Position numbers and translations under genes: made by a program | The notes under the pieces: model-generated | Database searches by the model: none | Seen by the model: only the letters and a program-made list of their open reading frames with translations | Told to the model about the DNA's origin: nothing | Assembly (NCBI GenBank): GCA_009700365.1 | Contig: WLME01000053.1 | Location: forward strand, 1 to 7,452 | DNA from: Actinomycetota bacterium | Lineage (GTDB): Bacteria > Actinomycetota > Actinomycetes > Nanopelagicales > Nanopelagicaceae | DNA length: 7,452 nt | Reading direction: 5' to 3' | Shown: piece after piece, positions 1-6,467 of the stretch | Layout: the number at the start of each line of letters is the position of its first letter | How positions within the stretch are numbered: position 1 is the stretch's first letter

Positions 1-216
1 CTCTTCGTTTGCAATCTTTTCAAATACCTTTGACACGGTTTTAATCTTTGGATGATCTGGGGCAACACCGCTTCGCACTAATCCCCAAGGAGTTGGCAGG
101 CGCTCAATCATGTCAATCGTGAAGTTGAGTTCGTCTGACTGCAAGTTCTGCAAAGCCTGAGCCGCAAAATATCCAGCTGGTCCAGCTCCAACGATTGCTA
201 CTTTATATCTAGGCAT
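1..216 (-). CDS. fprA: Ferredoxin/adrenodoxin-type NADP+ reductase, N-terminal part (runs off the left edge)
   Basis: The N-terminal 72 residues of a flavoprotein are visible, starting MPRYKVAIVGAGPAGYFAAQ. The FAD-binding Rossmann motif GAGPAG is at residues 10-15. It is followed by PTPWGLVRSGVAPDHPKIKT at about residues 41-60, a signature of the adrenodoxin-reductase/FprA branch of ferredoxin-NADP+ reductases. Family members are about 450 residues, so most of the protein lies outside the window. Such enzymes pass electrons between NADPH and ferredoxin in the cytoplasm. The ATG is preceded on the minus strand by GAGG at a reasonable distance. The gene begins 21 bp after the stop codon of the LacI-type regulator gene on the same strand, so it may be transcribed from the same promoter, although nothing in it points to rhamnose metabolism. 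The family call is firm. The exact redox partner and the name fprA are inferred. Confidence 0.88.
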   Translation of the reverse strand, partial: MPRYKVAIVGAGPAGYFAAQALQNLQSDELNFTIDMIERLPTPWGLVRSGVAPDHPKIKTVSKVFEKIANEE

Positions 217-237
217 TGCCCCTCAGTTTCTTCATGA

Positions 238-1275
238 CTATGAAATTTTCAGAGTTGCGCGATGGGATTTGGTTGGCGCAGTTGAGGATCGGACAATCAA
301 ACGTGGTTGAAATTCAACGCGTTGGTGGACATGGCGCTCGGGGTTTTCGCACTCGGAGATGATTAATTCGGCGGCGGCGTATCCGAGTTCATAGGCAGGC
401 TGTGAAATTGAGGTAAGTGGAACATTTGCGCTTCCGGCAAAATCTATATCGTCATAACCGATAACAGAGACATCTTCGGGCACTGAAATATTCTTTTCAC
501 GGAAAGCGCGGATGGCTCCGAGCGCAATCAAATCGTTGCCACAAATGACGCCAGTAAAATCTATTCCTGATTCTAGTTTCTTCATTATTGCTGAATATGC
601 ATTTGATGCGCTCATTGAATCTAAACGAAGTTCGATAATGTTTGGACGATCTGACGCTGGGATTTCATTAAGAGTCTCGCGAATTCCAGCGTTGCGATCT
701 GCAACCTGCGGGATATCTTCACTTCCTGTAAGTAACACAATACTTCGATGTCCCAGATCGTATAGATGCGTAAGTGCAAGTGAACCACCATAAGAATCGT
801 TTACTGCAACGCTGCAAGCTTGTAGACCAAGTGCTGGGCGATCAACTAGAGCTAGTCGAATTCCTTTTTCAGTGACGCTAGCGAGCGCACGAGTGGTCTC
901 TCTGGCTGGAGTAATCAAAATACCTTCTACATTCTGGGCACTGAGAACGTCGAGATACTGGCTCTCTTTTTCACTGCTCTCATCTGTATTACAGAGAATG
1001 ACAACATACTTCGCTGCAAATGCTGCGTTGTTTACACCTCGTGCTAGATCTGTAAAAAACGGATTTGAAATATCAGGAACAACGAGTCCAATGACGCGGT
1101 TACGTCCTGCACGAAGATTGCGAGCGGATGCATTAGGAACAAAGCCCATATCTTCAATAACTTTTTGCACTTTTCGAAGCGTGCGTGGAGCTAATATTTC
1201 TGGTCGATTTATCGCGTTAGAGACGGTGCCTAAAGAGACGCCAGCTGCTTTTGCCACATCTCTAATACTGGCCAC
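238..1275 (-). CDS. LacI-family transcriptional repressor, probable rhamnose-operon regulator
   Basis: This is a 345-residue protein with the standard LacI-family plan. The N-terminal helix-turn-helix (about residues 4-23, IRDVAKAAGVSLGTVSNAIN) is followed by a hinge helix near 48-58 (NASARNLRAGR) and a periplasmic-binding-protein-like sensor domain from about 60 (VIGLVVPDISNPFF, later GYDDIDFA). The residues matching the specificity pair Tyr17-Gln18 of E. coli LacI are Leu15-Gly16. I chose the GTG start at 1275, not the TTG eight codons upstream at 1299: AGGGAGA sits five bases before the GTG, the helix-turn-helix begins four residues in as usual for the family, and the TTG lies inside an operator-like half-site. 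The gene is divergent from the rhamnose operon, with a perfect 17-bp palindrome between them, so I infer that it represses that operon and itself and is released by rhamnose or a pathway intermediate. LacI-type rhamnose regulators are known in several phyla. The effector is not readable from the sequence. Confidence 0.93.
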   Translation of the reverse strand: MASIRDVAKAAGVSLGTVSNAINRPEILAPRTLRKVQKVIEDMGFVPNASARNLRAGRNRVIGLVVPDISNPFFTDLARGVNNAAFAAKYVVILCNTDESSEKESQYLDVLSAQNVEGILITPARETTRALASVTEKGIRLALVDRPALGLQACSVAVNDSYGGSLALTHLYDLGHRSIVLLTGSEDIPQVADRNAGIRETLNEIPASDRPNIIELRLDSMSASNAYSAIMKKLESGIDFTGVICGNDLIALGAIRAFREKNISVPEDVSVIGYDDIDFAGSANVPLTSISQPAYELGYAAAELIISECENPERHVHQRVEFQPRLIVRSSTAPTKSHRATLKIS

Positions 1276-1280
1276 GAGAG

Positions 1281-1287
1281 TCTCCCT
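1281..1287 (-). promoter_or_regulatory. Ribosome binding site that decides the LacI-type regulator start
   Basis: AGGGAGA on the minus strand lies five bases upstream of the GTG at 1275. No comparable purine-rich site precedes the in-frame TTG at 1299. This supports the shorter 345-residue protein. Confidence 0.7.
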
Positions 1288-1290
1288 AAA

Positions 1291-1312
1291 ATTGAACAAA
1301 ATCGATTGAACA
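1291..1312. repeat. Two direct copies of the operator half-site ATTGAACA
   Basis: The octamer ATTGAACA occurs at 1291-1298 and again at 1305-1312, a 14-bp period. It recurs as the right arm of the perfect palindrome (1358-1365). These copies lie in the leader of the LacI-type gene, between its probable promoter and its ribosome binding site. A looser copy, TTGAAAC, follows at 1314-1320. They may be a secondary binding region for the repressor, giving autoregulation, but as direct repeats they are not a classical dyad operator. Confidence 0.5.
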
Positions 1313-1328
1313 CTTGAAACGATACAGG

Positions 1329-1357
1329 ATTTTGCGCAACGCTGGCTACCTGTTCAA
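1329..1357 (-). promoter_or_regulatory. Candidate promoter of the LacI-type regulator gene
   Basis: Read on the minus strand, TTGAAC (1352-1357) and CAAAAT (1329-1334) are separated by 17 bp, resembling -35 and -10 boxes of a housekeeping sigma factor. The -35 box would lie inside the palindromic operator, so repressor binding would block this promoter. The assignment is by eye and the -10 match is only moderate. Confidence 0.35.
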
Positions 1358-1366
1358 ATTGAACAG
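1350..1366. promoter_or_regulatory. Palindromic operator, CTGTTCAA-A-TTGAACAG
   Basis: This is a perfect inverted repeat with 8-bp arms around a single central A, in the divergent control region between the LacI-type gene and rhaM. Palindromes of this size next to a lacI-type gene are typical repressor sites. The odd-length centre lacks the central CG common in many LacI-family operators. It is placed to control both divergent promoters: one arm overlaps the candidate -35 of the regulator gene, and the site is about 84 bp upstream of the rhaM start codon. The palindrome is seen directly. The identity of the bound protein is inferred. Confidence 0.8.
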
Positions 1367-1385
1367 ATCTCATTTTTGCGCTCGA

Positions 1386-1414
1386 TTGACGCCATTTACC
1401 TCAGTCAATAACCT
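1386..1414 (+). promoter_or_regulatory. Candidate promoter of the rhamnose operon
   Basis: TTGACG (1386-1391) and TAACCT (1409-1414) are separated by 17 bp, fitting a loose -35/-10 pair with the TAnnnT -10 pattern common in Actinobacteria. It lies 20 bp downstream of the palindrome and leaves a leader of about 30 bases before rhaM. A second possibility uses the TTGAAC of the operator (1359-1364) as the -35 with a poor -10 at 1382-1387. The choice between them is uncertain. Confidence 0.35.
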
Positions 1415-1449
1415 TAGCTATCTGCTTAAAACGGTTCAAGGAGAAATCA

Positions 1450-1773
1450 ATGGAGAGAGTCGCATTTCGCCTCAAGGTACGTAAAGAGATGATGGATGAG
1501 TACGCGCGCAGACATGCTGAAGTCTGGCCCGAAATGCTCGAAGCTCTGCGAACCACTGGCTGGACTAACTACTCCATATTTCTCGATCGAGCCGATGGAG
1601 CCCTCTTCGGTTACTTCGAGACGCCAAATTTAGAAGCGGCGCTCAGCGGGATGGCTAAGACAGAGATCAATGAGAAGTGGCAGAAAGATATGGCGCCTTT
1701 CTTTGAAAATCTTGATGGCGTCAATGCGGATCAAGGATTTATCAAACTCGAACAAGTTTTTTTCCTTCAATAA
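1450..1773 (+). CDS. rhaM: L-rhamnose mutarotase
   Basis: This 107-residue protein has the length and pattern of RhaM, the cytoplasmic enzyme that interconverts the alpha and beta anomers of L-rhamnose and so supplies the form used by the isomerase. Visible family features are Tyr18 and His22 in EYARRHAEVWPEM (the E. coli enzyme has EYQRRH with its catalytic His22 at the same place), the NYSIFLD segment near residue 40, the WQKDMAPFF segment near 80, and the C-terminal LEQVFFLQ, which matches the LQEVFYLP end of the E. coli protein. The start is supported by AAGGAG six bases upstream of the ATG. It is the first gene of the operon, 33 bp before rhaI, and directly faces the control region. The call is secure. 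Confidence 0.95.
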   Translation: MERVAFRLKVRKEMMDEYARRHAEVWPEMLEALRTTGWTNYSIFLDRADGALFGYFETPNLEAALSGMAKTEINEKWQKDMAPFFENLDGVNADQGFIKLEQVFFLQ

Positions 1774-1806
1774 TTTCTATTACATCCACTACAAGAGGAG
1801 AGCACA

Positions 1807-2973
1807 ATGGCATCAAAGGCGGACGTTAAAAAAGTTTTAGACCGACTACAAGTTGAGACTCCCTCTTGGGCATATGGAAATTCAGGAACTCGATTTAAAG
1901 TTTTCGGTCAACCAGGCGTTCCCCGCGATCCATTTGAAAAGGTAGAAGATGCGGCCCAGGTACATAAGTACACGGGTGCTGCCCACAGCGTTGCGCTTCA
2001 TATTCCTTGGGACAAGGTTGAGGATTATGCGAAATTTGCTAAGCATGCAAAGGACCTCGGGGTCGTACTTGGAACAATTAACTCAAATACTTTCCAGGAT
2101 GATGATTACAAGCTTGGATCTGTCTGCCACCCAGATAAGAAGATTCGCGAAAAAGCAGTACGCCACCTTCTTGAATGCATAGAAATTATGAATATCACTG
2201 GGTCGCAAGATTTGAAATTATGGTTTGCAGATGGCACCAACTACCCTGGACAAGACAATATAAGTTCTCGCCAAGATCGTTTATCTGAATCTCTGAGCGA
2301 AACCTACAAGCACCTTTCTGGTAATCAGAGAATGCTTATCGAATATAAATTCTTTGAGCCATCTTTCTACACAACAGATATCCCTGATTGGGGAACCTCA
2401 TACGCTCACTGTTTACAACTTGGTGAACGAGCAATGGTCTGTGTTGATACAGGTCACCACGCACCGGGCACAAATATTGAATTTATAGTTGCATTCTTGC
2501 TTCGAGCCAAGAAACTTGGCGCATTTGACTTCAATTCACGCTTCTACGCTGACGATGATTTAATCGTTGGCGCCGCAGACCCATTCCAGTTATTCCGCAT
2601 CCTCCACGAAGTAAATATCAATGGTGGATTTGATGTGGGAACCCCAGTCTCCTTTGTTCTCGATCAATGCCACAACATTGAGGCAAAAATCCCAGGTCAG
2701 ATTCGTTCCATTCTTAATGTCCAAGAGGCTGCTGCTAAGGCTCTCTTGGTTGACCAAGATGCACTAAAAGCTGCGCAAGCATCCGGTGATGTCCTCGAAG
2801 CTAATGGAGTGCTTATGGATGCCTATAACACTGATGTACGCCCACTTCTTGAAGAGTGGCGCACAGAAAAAGGAATTGATCCCAACCCTATGAAAGCATT
2901 TAAAGAGTCCGGTTATTTAAAGAAGATCGCCGATACACGTGTCGGTGGAAACCAAGCAGGGTGGGGTGCCTAA
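1807..2973 (+). CDS. rhaI: L-rhamnose isomerase (RhaI type, not the E. coli RhaA type)
   Basis: This 388-residue cytoplasmic xylose-isomerase-like TIM-barrel enzyme converts L-rhamnose to L-rhamnulose. It resembles the RhaI group found in Gram-positives and Pseudomonas stutzeri. Recognisable blocks are LKLWFADGTNYPGQD (137-150), LIEYKFFEPSFY (177-188), VDTGHHAPGTNIEF (213-226) and FNSRFYADDDL (242-252). By alignment with the known E. coli and P. stutzeri enzymes, metal-site residues would be Glu179, Asp214, His217, Asp249, Asp251 and Asp286. The position expected to hold a further metal-binding His is Asp241 here (codon GAC). AGGAG lies six bases before the ATG. The C-terminus overlaps the next gene by 13 bp, which suggests translational coupling. 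The family and role are firm given the neighbouring rhaM and rhaB. Confidence 0.95.
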   Translation: MASKADVKKVLDRLQVETPSWAYGNSGTRFKVFGQPGVPRDPFEKVEDAAQVHKYTGAAHSVALHIPWDKVEDYAKFAKHAKDLGVVLGTINSNTFQDDDYKLGSVCHPDKKIREKAVRHLLECIEIMNITGSQDLKLWFADGTNYPGQDNISSRQDRLSESLSETYKHLSGNQRMLIEYKFFEPSFYTTDIPDWGTSYAHCLQLGERAMVCVDTGHHAPGTNIEFIVAFLLRAKKLGAFDFNSRFYADDDLIVGAADPFQLFRILHEVNINGGFDVGTPVSFVLDQCHNIEAKIPGQIRSILNVQEAAAKALLVDQDALKAAQASGDVLEANGVLMDAYNTDVRPLLEEWRTEKGIDPNPMKAFKESGYLKKIADTRVGGNQAGWGA

Positions 2974-5024
2974 TTAAAAAGTTATCCGAGTTAACTCCTG
3001 CAGTTAACGAACTCATCGCACGTTCTAATCGATTAGGTGCAGACCCAAAGGTCACTAACTACGCTGGTGGAAATACATCTGCCAAAGGAACGATTACCGA
3101 CCCAATTTCAGGTAAACCAATTTCGCTTCTCTTCGTGAAGGGGTCTGGTGGAGACTTAGGAACTCTGAAAGAGGAAGGTCTTGCAGTTCTTCACACTGAG
3201 AAAGTTCATGAACTCAAGAACGTTTATCCCGGTGAAGAACGTGAAGATGAAATGGTTGCCCTCTTTGATTATTGCCTCTTTGGTAAAGGTGGGGCAGCGC
3301 CAAGCATTGACACATCAATGCACGGACTTGTCGATAAGTTGCATGTGGATCACTTGCATCCAGATTCCATCATTGCCTTTGCAACTTCATCAGATGGCCC
3401 TGAACTTACAAAGAAGTGTTTCGGTGATGAAATTCTCTGGGTGGATTGGCGCAGACCTGGATTTCAGCTCGGCTTGGATATTGCCAAGATTGCTGCAGAA
3501 AATCCAGATGCGAAAGGTTGCATACTTGGTGGCCACGGGCTTACAACCTGGGCTGATACTTCAGATGAGTGTGAGAAGCGTTCTCTCGATGCAATCAAGA
3601 AGGCAGAAGATTTCATAAAGGCTCATGGCAAGTCAGACCCATTTGGTGCGCCAATAGCTAAGTACAAAGCCCTTCCTGAGGCAGAGCGACGAGCACGTGC
3701 ATCAAAACTCTCACCAATTCTTCGAGGTGTAGCTTCTCGCGATGCGCGCATGGTTGGTCACTTCACGGACTCCGATGTTGTGTTGGATTTCATCGCAAGT
3801 CAGTCACTCCAAAAACTTGCCGCTCTAGGCACTTCGTGCCCAGATCACTTCTTGCGAACTAAGGTCTCACCAATGGTTCTTGATACTGAACCAGGTGCCG
3901 ACCTCGAAGAAATAACTGATCGAATTCGTACTCTGCACGACGAGTATCGCGCAAGTTACTCCGCTTACTACAGCCGTCATGCAACTCAGGATTCTCCTGC
4001 AATTCGTGGGGCTGACCCGCTCATCATCTTGGTTCCAGGAATTGGAATGTTCTCCTACGGTAAGGATAAGCAGACGGCACGAGTTGCTGGCGAGTTCTAT
4101 GTCAATGCAATCAATGTCATGCGTGGCGCTGAAGCTCTCTCAACATATTCACCAATCTCTGAGTATGAAAAGTTTCGCATTGAATATTGGGATCTTGAGG
4201 AAGCAAAGCTTCGTCGCATGCCAAAACCAAAAGCTCTACAAGGACAGATCGCACTTGTAACTGGTGGAGCATCTGGCATTGGACGCGCAATTGTTCAGCG
4301 TTACTTTGACGAAGGTGCTTGTGTCGCTATTGCAGATCGAGACCTCGAGGGAGCCAAAAAACTCATTACTGAAATGGGTAACTCTGAAAGGTTATTGGCA
4401 ATTGCGGTAGACGTAACCTCCGAAGACCAGGTGGCTGCAGCTGTCGATGCTACGACGCTTGCATTTGGTGGCATTGATATTTTGGTAAATAACGCAGGGC
4501 TTTCCCTTTCAAAATCATTAGTAGAAACGACTGTGAGCGATTGGGATCTCCAGCACAATGTGATGGCCAGAGGCTCTTTCCTATTTTCGCGAGAAGTCGC
4601 AAAGGCAATGATTGTGCAGAAGTTGGCAGGAAATATTTTGTACATCGCATCCAAGAATGCGGTATTTGCTGGTCCAAACAATGTTGCATACGGTGCAACT
4701 AAAGCTGATCAAGCACATCAAGTGCGCCTGCTTGCTGCAGAACTCGGCGAACACGGGATTCGCGTCAATGGAATCAACCCCGATGGTGTTGTGCAAGGCT
4801 CAGGAATCTTTGCCAGTGGCTGGGGCGCAAATCGCGCGGCAGTCTATGGCGTAGAAGAAGAGAAGCTTGGGGCGTTTTACGCGCAAAGAAGTATCTTAAA
4901 ACTTGAAGTGCTTCCTTCACATATCGCTGCGGCTGCCTTTGCATTTGTTGCTGGTGATTTACCGCTGACAACAGGTCTGCATATACCTGTCGATAGCGGT
5001 GTAGCGAGTGCATTCCTGCGCTAA
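2961..5024 (+). CDS. rhaEW: Bifunctional rhamnulose-1-phosphate aldolase / lactaldehyde dehydrogenase (class II aldolase-SDR fusion)
   Basis: This 687-residue fusion has a class II aldolase/adducin domain in the N-terminal part and a short-chain dehydrogenase from about residue 427. The aldolase half shows NYAGGNTSAKG (33-43), an HLH zinc pair (His131, His133) and a third zinc His in GGHGL (His192). Asp117 sits where the catalytic Glu of FucA would align. The dehydrogenase half has TGGASGIG (434-441), Asp in IADRD, NNAG (510-513) and the triad Ser564, Tyr577, Lys581 (YGATK). The expected reactions are cleavage of L-rhamnulose-1-phosphate to DHAP and L-lactaldehyde, then NAD+-dependent oxidation of lactaldehyde to L-lactate. 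This fused form is known in Bacilli, Chloroflexi and Actinobacteria and replaces the separate E. coli RhaD. The start is a GTG inside the end of rhaI, with no good ribosome binding site at normal spacing and no other start nearby, so translation is probably coupled to rhaI. Confidence 0.94.
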   Translation: MGCLIKKLSELTPAVNELIARSNRLGADPKVTNYAGGNTSAKGTITDPISGKPISLLFVKGSGGDLGTLKEEGLAVLHTEKVHELKNVYPGEEREDEMVALFDYCLFGKGGAAPSIDTSMHGLVDKLHVDHLHPDSIIAFATSSDGPELTKKCFGDEILWVDWRRPGFQLGLDIAKIAAENPDAKGCILGGHGLTTWADTSDECEKRSLDAIKKAEDFIKAHGKSDPFGAPIAKYKALPEAERRARASKLSPILRGVASRDARMVGHFTDSDVVLDFIASQSLQKLAALGTSCPDHFLRTKVSPMVLDTEPGADLEEITDRIRTLHDEYRASYSAYYSRHATQDSPAIRGADPLIILVPGIGMFSYGKDKQTARVAGEFYVNAINVMRGAEALSTYSPISEYEKFRIEYWDLEEAKLRRMPKPKALQGQIALVTGGASGIGRAIVQRYFDEGACVAIADRDLEGAKKLITEMGNSERLLAIAVDVTSEDQVAAAVDATTLAFGGIDILVNNAGLSLSKSLVETTVSDWDLQHNVMARGSFLFSREVAKAMIVQKLAGNILYIASKNAVFAGPNNVAYGATKADQAHQVRLLAAELGEHGIRVNGINPDGVVQGSGIFASGWGANRAAVYGVEEEKLGAFYAQRSILKLEVLPSHIAAAAFAFVAGDLPLTTGLHIPVDSGVASAFLR

Positions 5025-5026
5025 CT

Positions 5027-6442
5027 ATGTCTTCTTACGCAGCAATTGATTTAGGTGCGACCAGCGGGCGTGTGGCTGTCGGCACTGTTTCCGATGGAAA
5101 AATCTCATTTGAAATCGTGCATCGCTTCTCAAATGATCCCATCAATGATCCGAATGACGGGTTGCTCTGGAACTGGTCGAAGTTACAAGCAGAAGTTCTT
5201 ATTGGATTAAAGATAGCTGCTGAGAAATATCAATTGAAATCAGCGGCAGCGGATTCGTGGGGCGTTGATTATCAGATTCTGAAAAAAGATGGATTCCTCA
5301 ATCCTCGCGTCTTTTCATATCGAAATCTTAGGCTAGATGGTGTTATGGAGAATACGGTCAAACAACTGGGCAAGGAAAGGATTTATAGCAGTACCGGAAT
5401 TCAATTCTTGCCATTTAATACGATCTATCAACTGATCGCCGGCCTTGCCATTGATGAGTTTGTTGATGCAAGCCAATTCCTAATGCTGCCCGATGCGCTC
5501 AATTATTTTCTTTGTGGAAGTGCAACACAAGAAGTGACAAATGCTTCCACTACGCAATTACTTAATCCTGTAACTCGTGACTGGGATTGGGATCTCATTG
5601 CAGAGTTGGATTTGCCAAGCGATATTTTTCCTGCACTTCATGAAGCAGGCTCTGCCTTAGGGAAAATCAGAGGTCACGGAGAATTAGATGGGATTCCGAT
5701 TGTTGCGGTGGGTTCTCATGACACAGCGTCGGCAGTCGCCGCAGTACCTATGACCAACCCAGATAAATCCATCTACATATCTAGCGGGACTTGGTCTCTG
5801 GTTGGTTATGAAAAGAAGCAAGCGAATACCTCCAAAATGGCATTTGAAATCGACCTCACTAACGAGCTCGGTGTGCAAGGGACGGTTCGCTCGCTTCGAA
5901 ATGTTGCAGGAATGTGGTTGCTCTCTGAATGTCAACGAGATTGGGCCGCGCAAGGTGTCACTATTCAAGTTGAAGAACTTGTTGCAAGCGCTCAGAAAAT
6001 TCCTGCAAACTCTTTTCTTATCAATCCTAATGATCATCTTTTTCTAGCTGCAGGCAATATGGTGGGCAGAATTGCCGAGTACTGCATTGCAAATAATTCA
6101 CCGGTTCCGGCGACTCCAGCCGAGTATGCACGTTGCATCTTTGACAGTCTCGCTCAGGCTTATCATGACGTCATCTCAGACTTTGAGGCAGCCGAAGGGC
6201 ATTCATTTGACACTATCTATGTAGTTGGTGGTGGAAGCGCTAATCAATTCCTTAATCAATTAACGGCAGATGTGACTGGAAAAAAGGTAATCACTGGTGC
6301 AGTTGAGGCGACGCTGCTTGGAAATATTGGGATGCAGGCGATTTCTGCGGGAGAAATTCCCGACCTTCCCAAATTGCGAGAAATGATTTCTGCCTCACTT
6401 ACGCAAAAGGTCTTTCTTCCTTCTCCACTACAAGAAGCGTAG
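5027..6442 (+). CDS. rhaB: L-rhamnulokinase (FGGY family)
   Basis: This 471-residue sugar kinase transfers phosphate from ATP to the 1-hydroxyl of L-rhamnulose, making the substrate of the upstream aldolase fusion. Visible signatures are the N-terminal phosphate loop AAIDLGATSGRV (5-16), the DSWGVDY segment (76-82), SHDTASAV (230-237) with the probable catalytic Asp232 (Asp237 in the E. coli enzyme), ISSGTWSLVG (251-260) and the C-terminal nucleotide-binding block VVGGGSANQFLNQL followed by ATLLGNIG. The length is normal for RhaB. The ATG follows the stop of the previous gene by two bases and has only a weak ribosome binding site, which suggests translational coupling. Both kinase domains are intact. 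The call is secure and is reinforced by rhaM, rhaI and the aldolase fusion upstream. Confidence 0.96.
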   Translation: MSSYAAIDLGATSGRVAVGTVSDGKISFEIVHRFSNDPINDPNDGLLWNWSKLQAEVLIGLKIAAEKYQLKSAAADSWGVDYQILKKDGFLNPRVFSYRNLRLDGVMENTVKQLGKERIYSSTGIQFLPFNTIYQLIAGLAIDEFVDASQFLMLPDALNYFLCGSATQEVTNASTTQLLNPVTRDWDWDLIAELDLPSDIFPALHEAGSALGKIRGHGELDGIPIVAVGSHDTASAVAAVPMTNPDKSIYISSGTWSLVGYEKKQANTSKMAFEIDLTNELGVQGTVRSLRNVAGMWLLSECQRDWAAQGVTIQVEELVASAQKIPANSFLINPNDHLFLAAGNMVGRIAEYCIANNSPVPATPAEYARCIFDSLAQAYHDVISDFEAAEGHSFDTIYVVGGGSANQFLNQLTADVTGKKVITGAVEATLLGNIGMQAISAGEIPDLPKLREMISASLTQKVFLPSPLQEA

Positions 6443-6467
6443 ACTTCATCGTATGCGTTCGCTTCTT
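6432..6467 (+). repeat. Inverted repeat around the rhaB stop and citE-like start
   Basis: AAGAAGCG (6432-6439) and CGCTTCTT (6460-6467) are perfect 8-bp complementary arms with a 20-base loop holding the rhaB stop codon and the ATG of the next gene. Allowing one bulged T extends the pairing by two more base pairs. In mRNA this could place the start codon in a hairpin loop and tune expression of the last gene. It overlaps coding sequence on both sides, has no U-tract, and could be coincidental. Confidence 0.35.

Noticed and set aside
1276..1299. Longer form of the LacI-type protein starting at TTG 1299
   Set aside because: The TTG lies inside an operator-like half-site and has no ribosome binding site, while the GTG at 1275 has AGGGAGA at ideal spacing and places the helix-turn-helix at the usual distance from the N-terminus.
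872..1309. Plus-strand open frame opposite the LacI-type gene
   Set aside because: It is a shadow of the well-conserved regulator gene on the other strand. Its translation shows no recognisable motif and it has no ribosome binding site.
1385..1409. Inverted repeat ATTGAC/GTCAAT with a 13-base spacer in the promoter region
   Set aside because: Six-base arms with a long spacer are expected by chance, and one arm overlaps the candidate -35 box. It does not share the TTGAACA half-site.
4301..4681. Minus-strand open frame opposite the dehydrogenase half of the fusion
   Set aside because: The plus-strand frame here carries the complete SDR motif series (TGGASGIG, NNAG, YGATK). The opposite frame is a coding shadow.
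2961..5024. Two separate genes accidentally joined (aldolase and SDR)
   Set aside because: The single frame is open throughout, and fusions of this order and length are a known rhamnose enzyme in several phyla.
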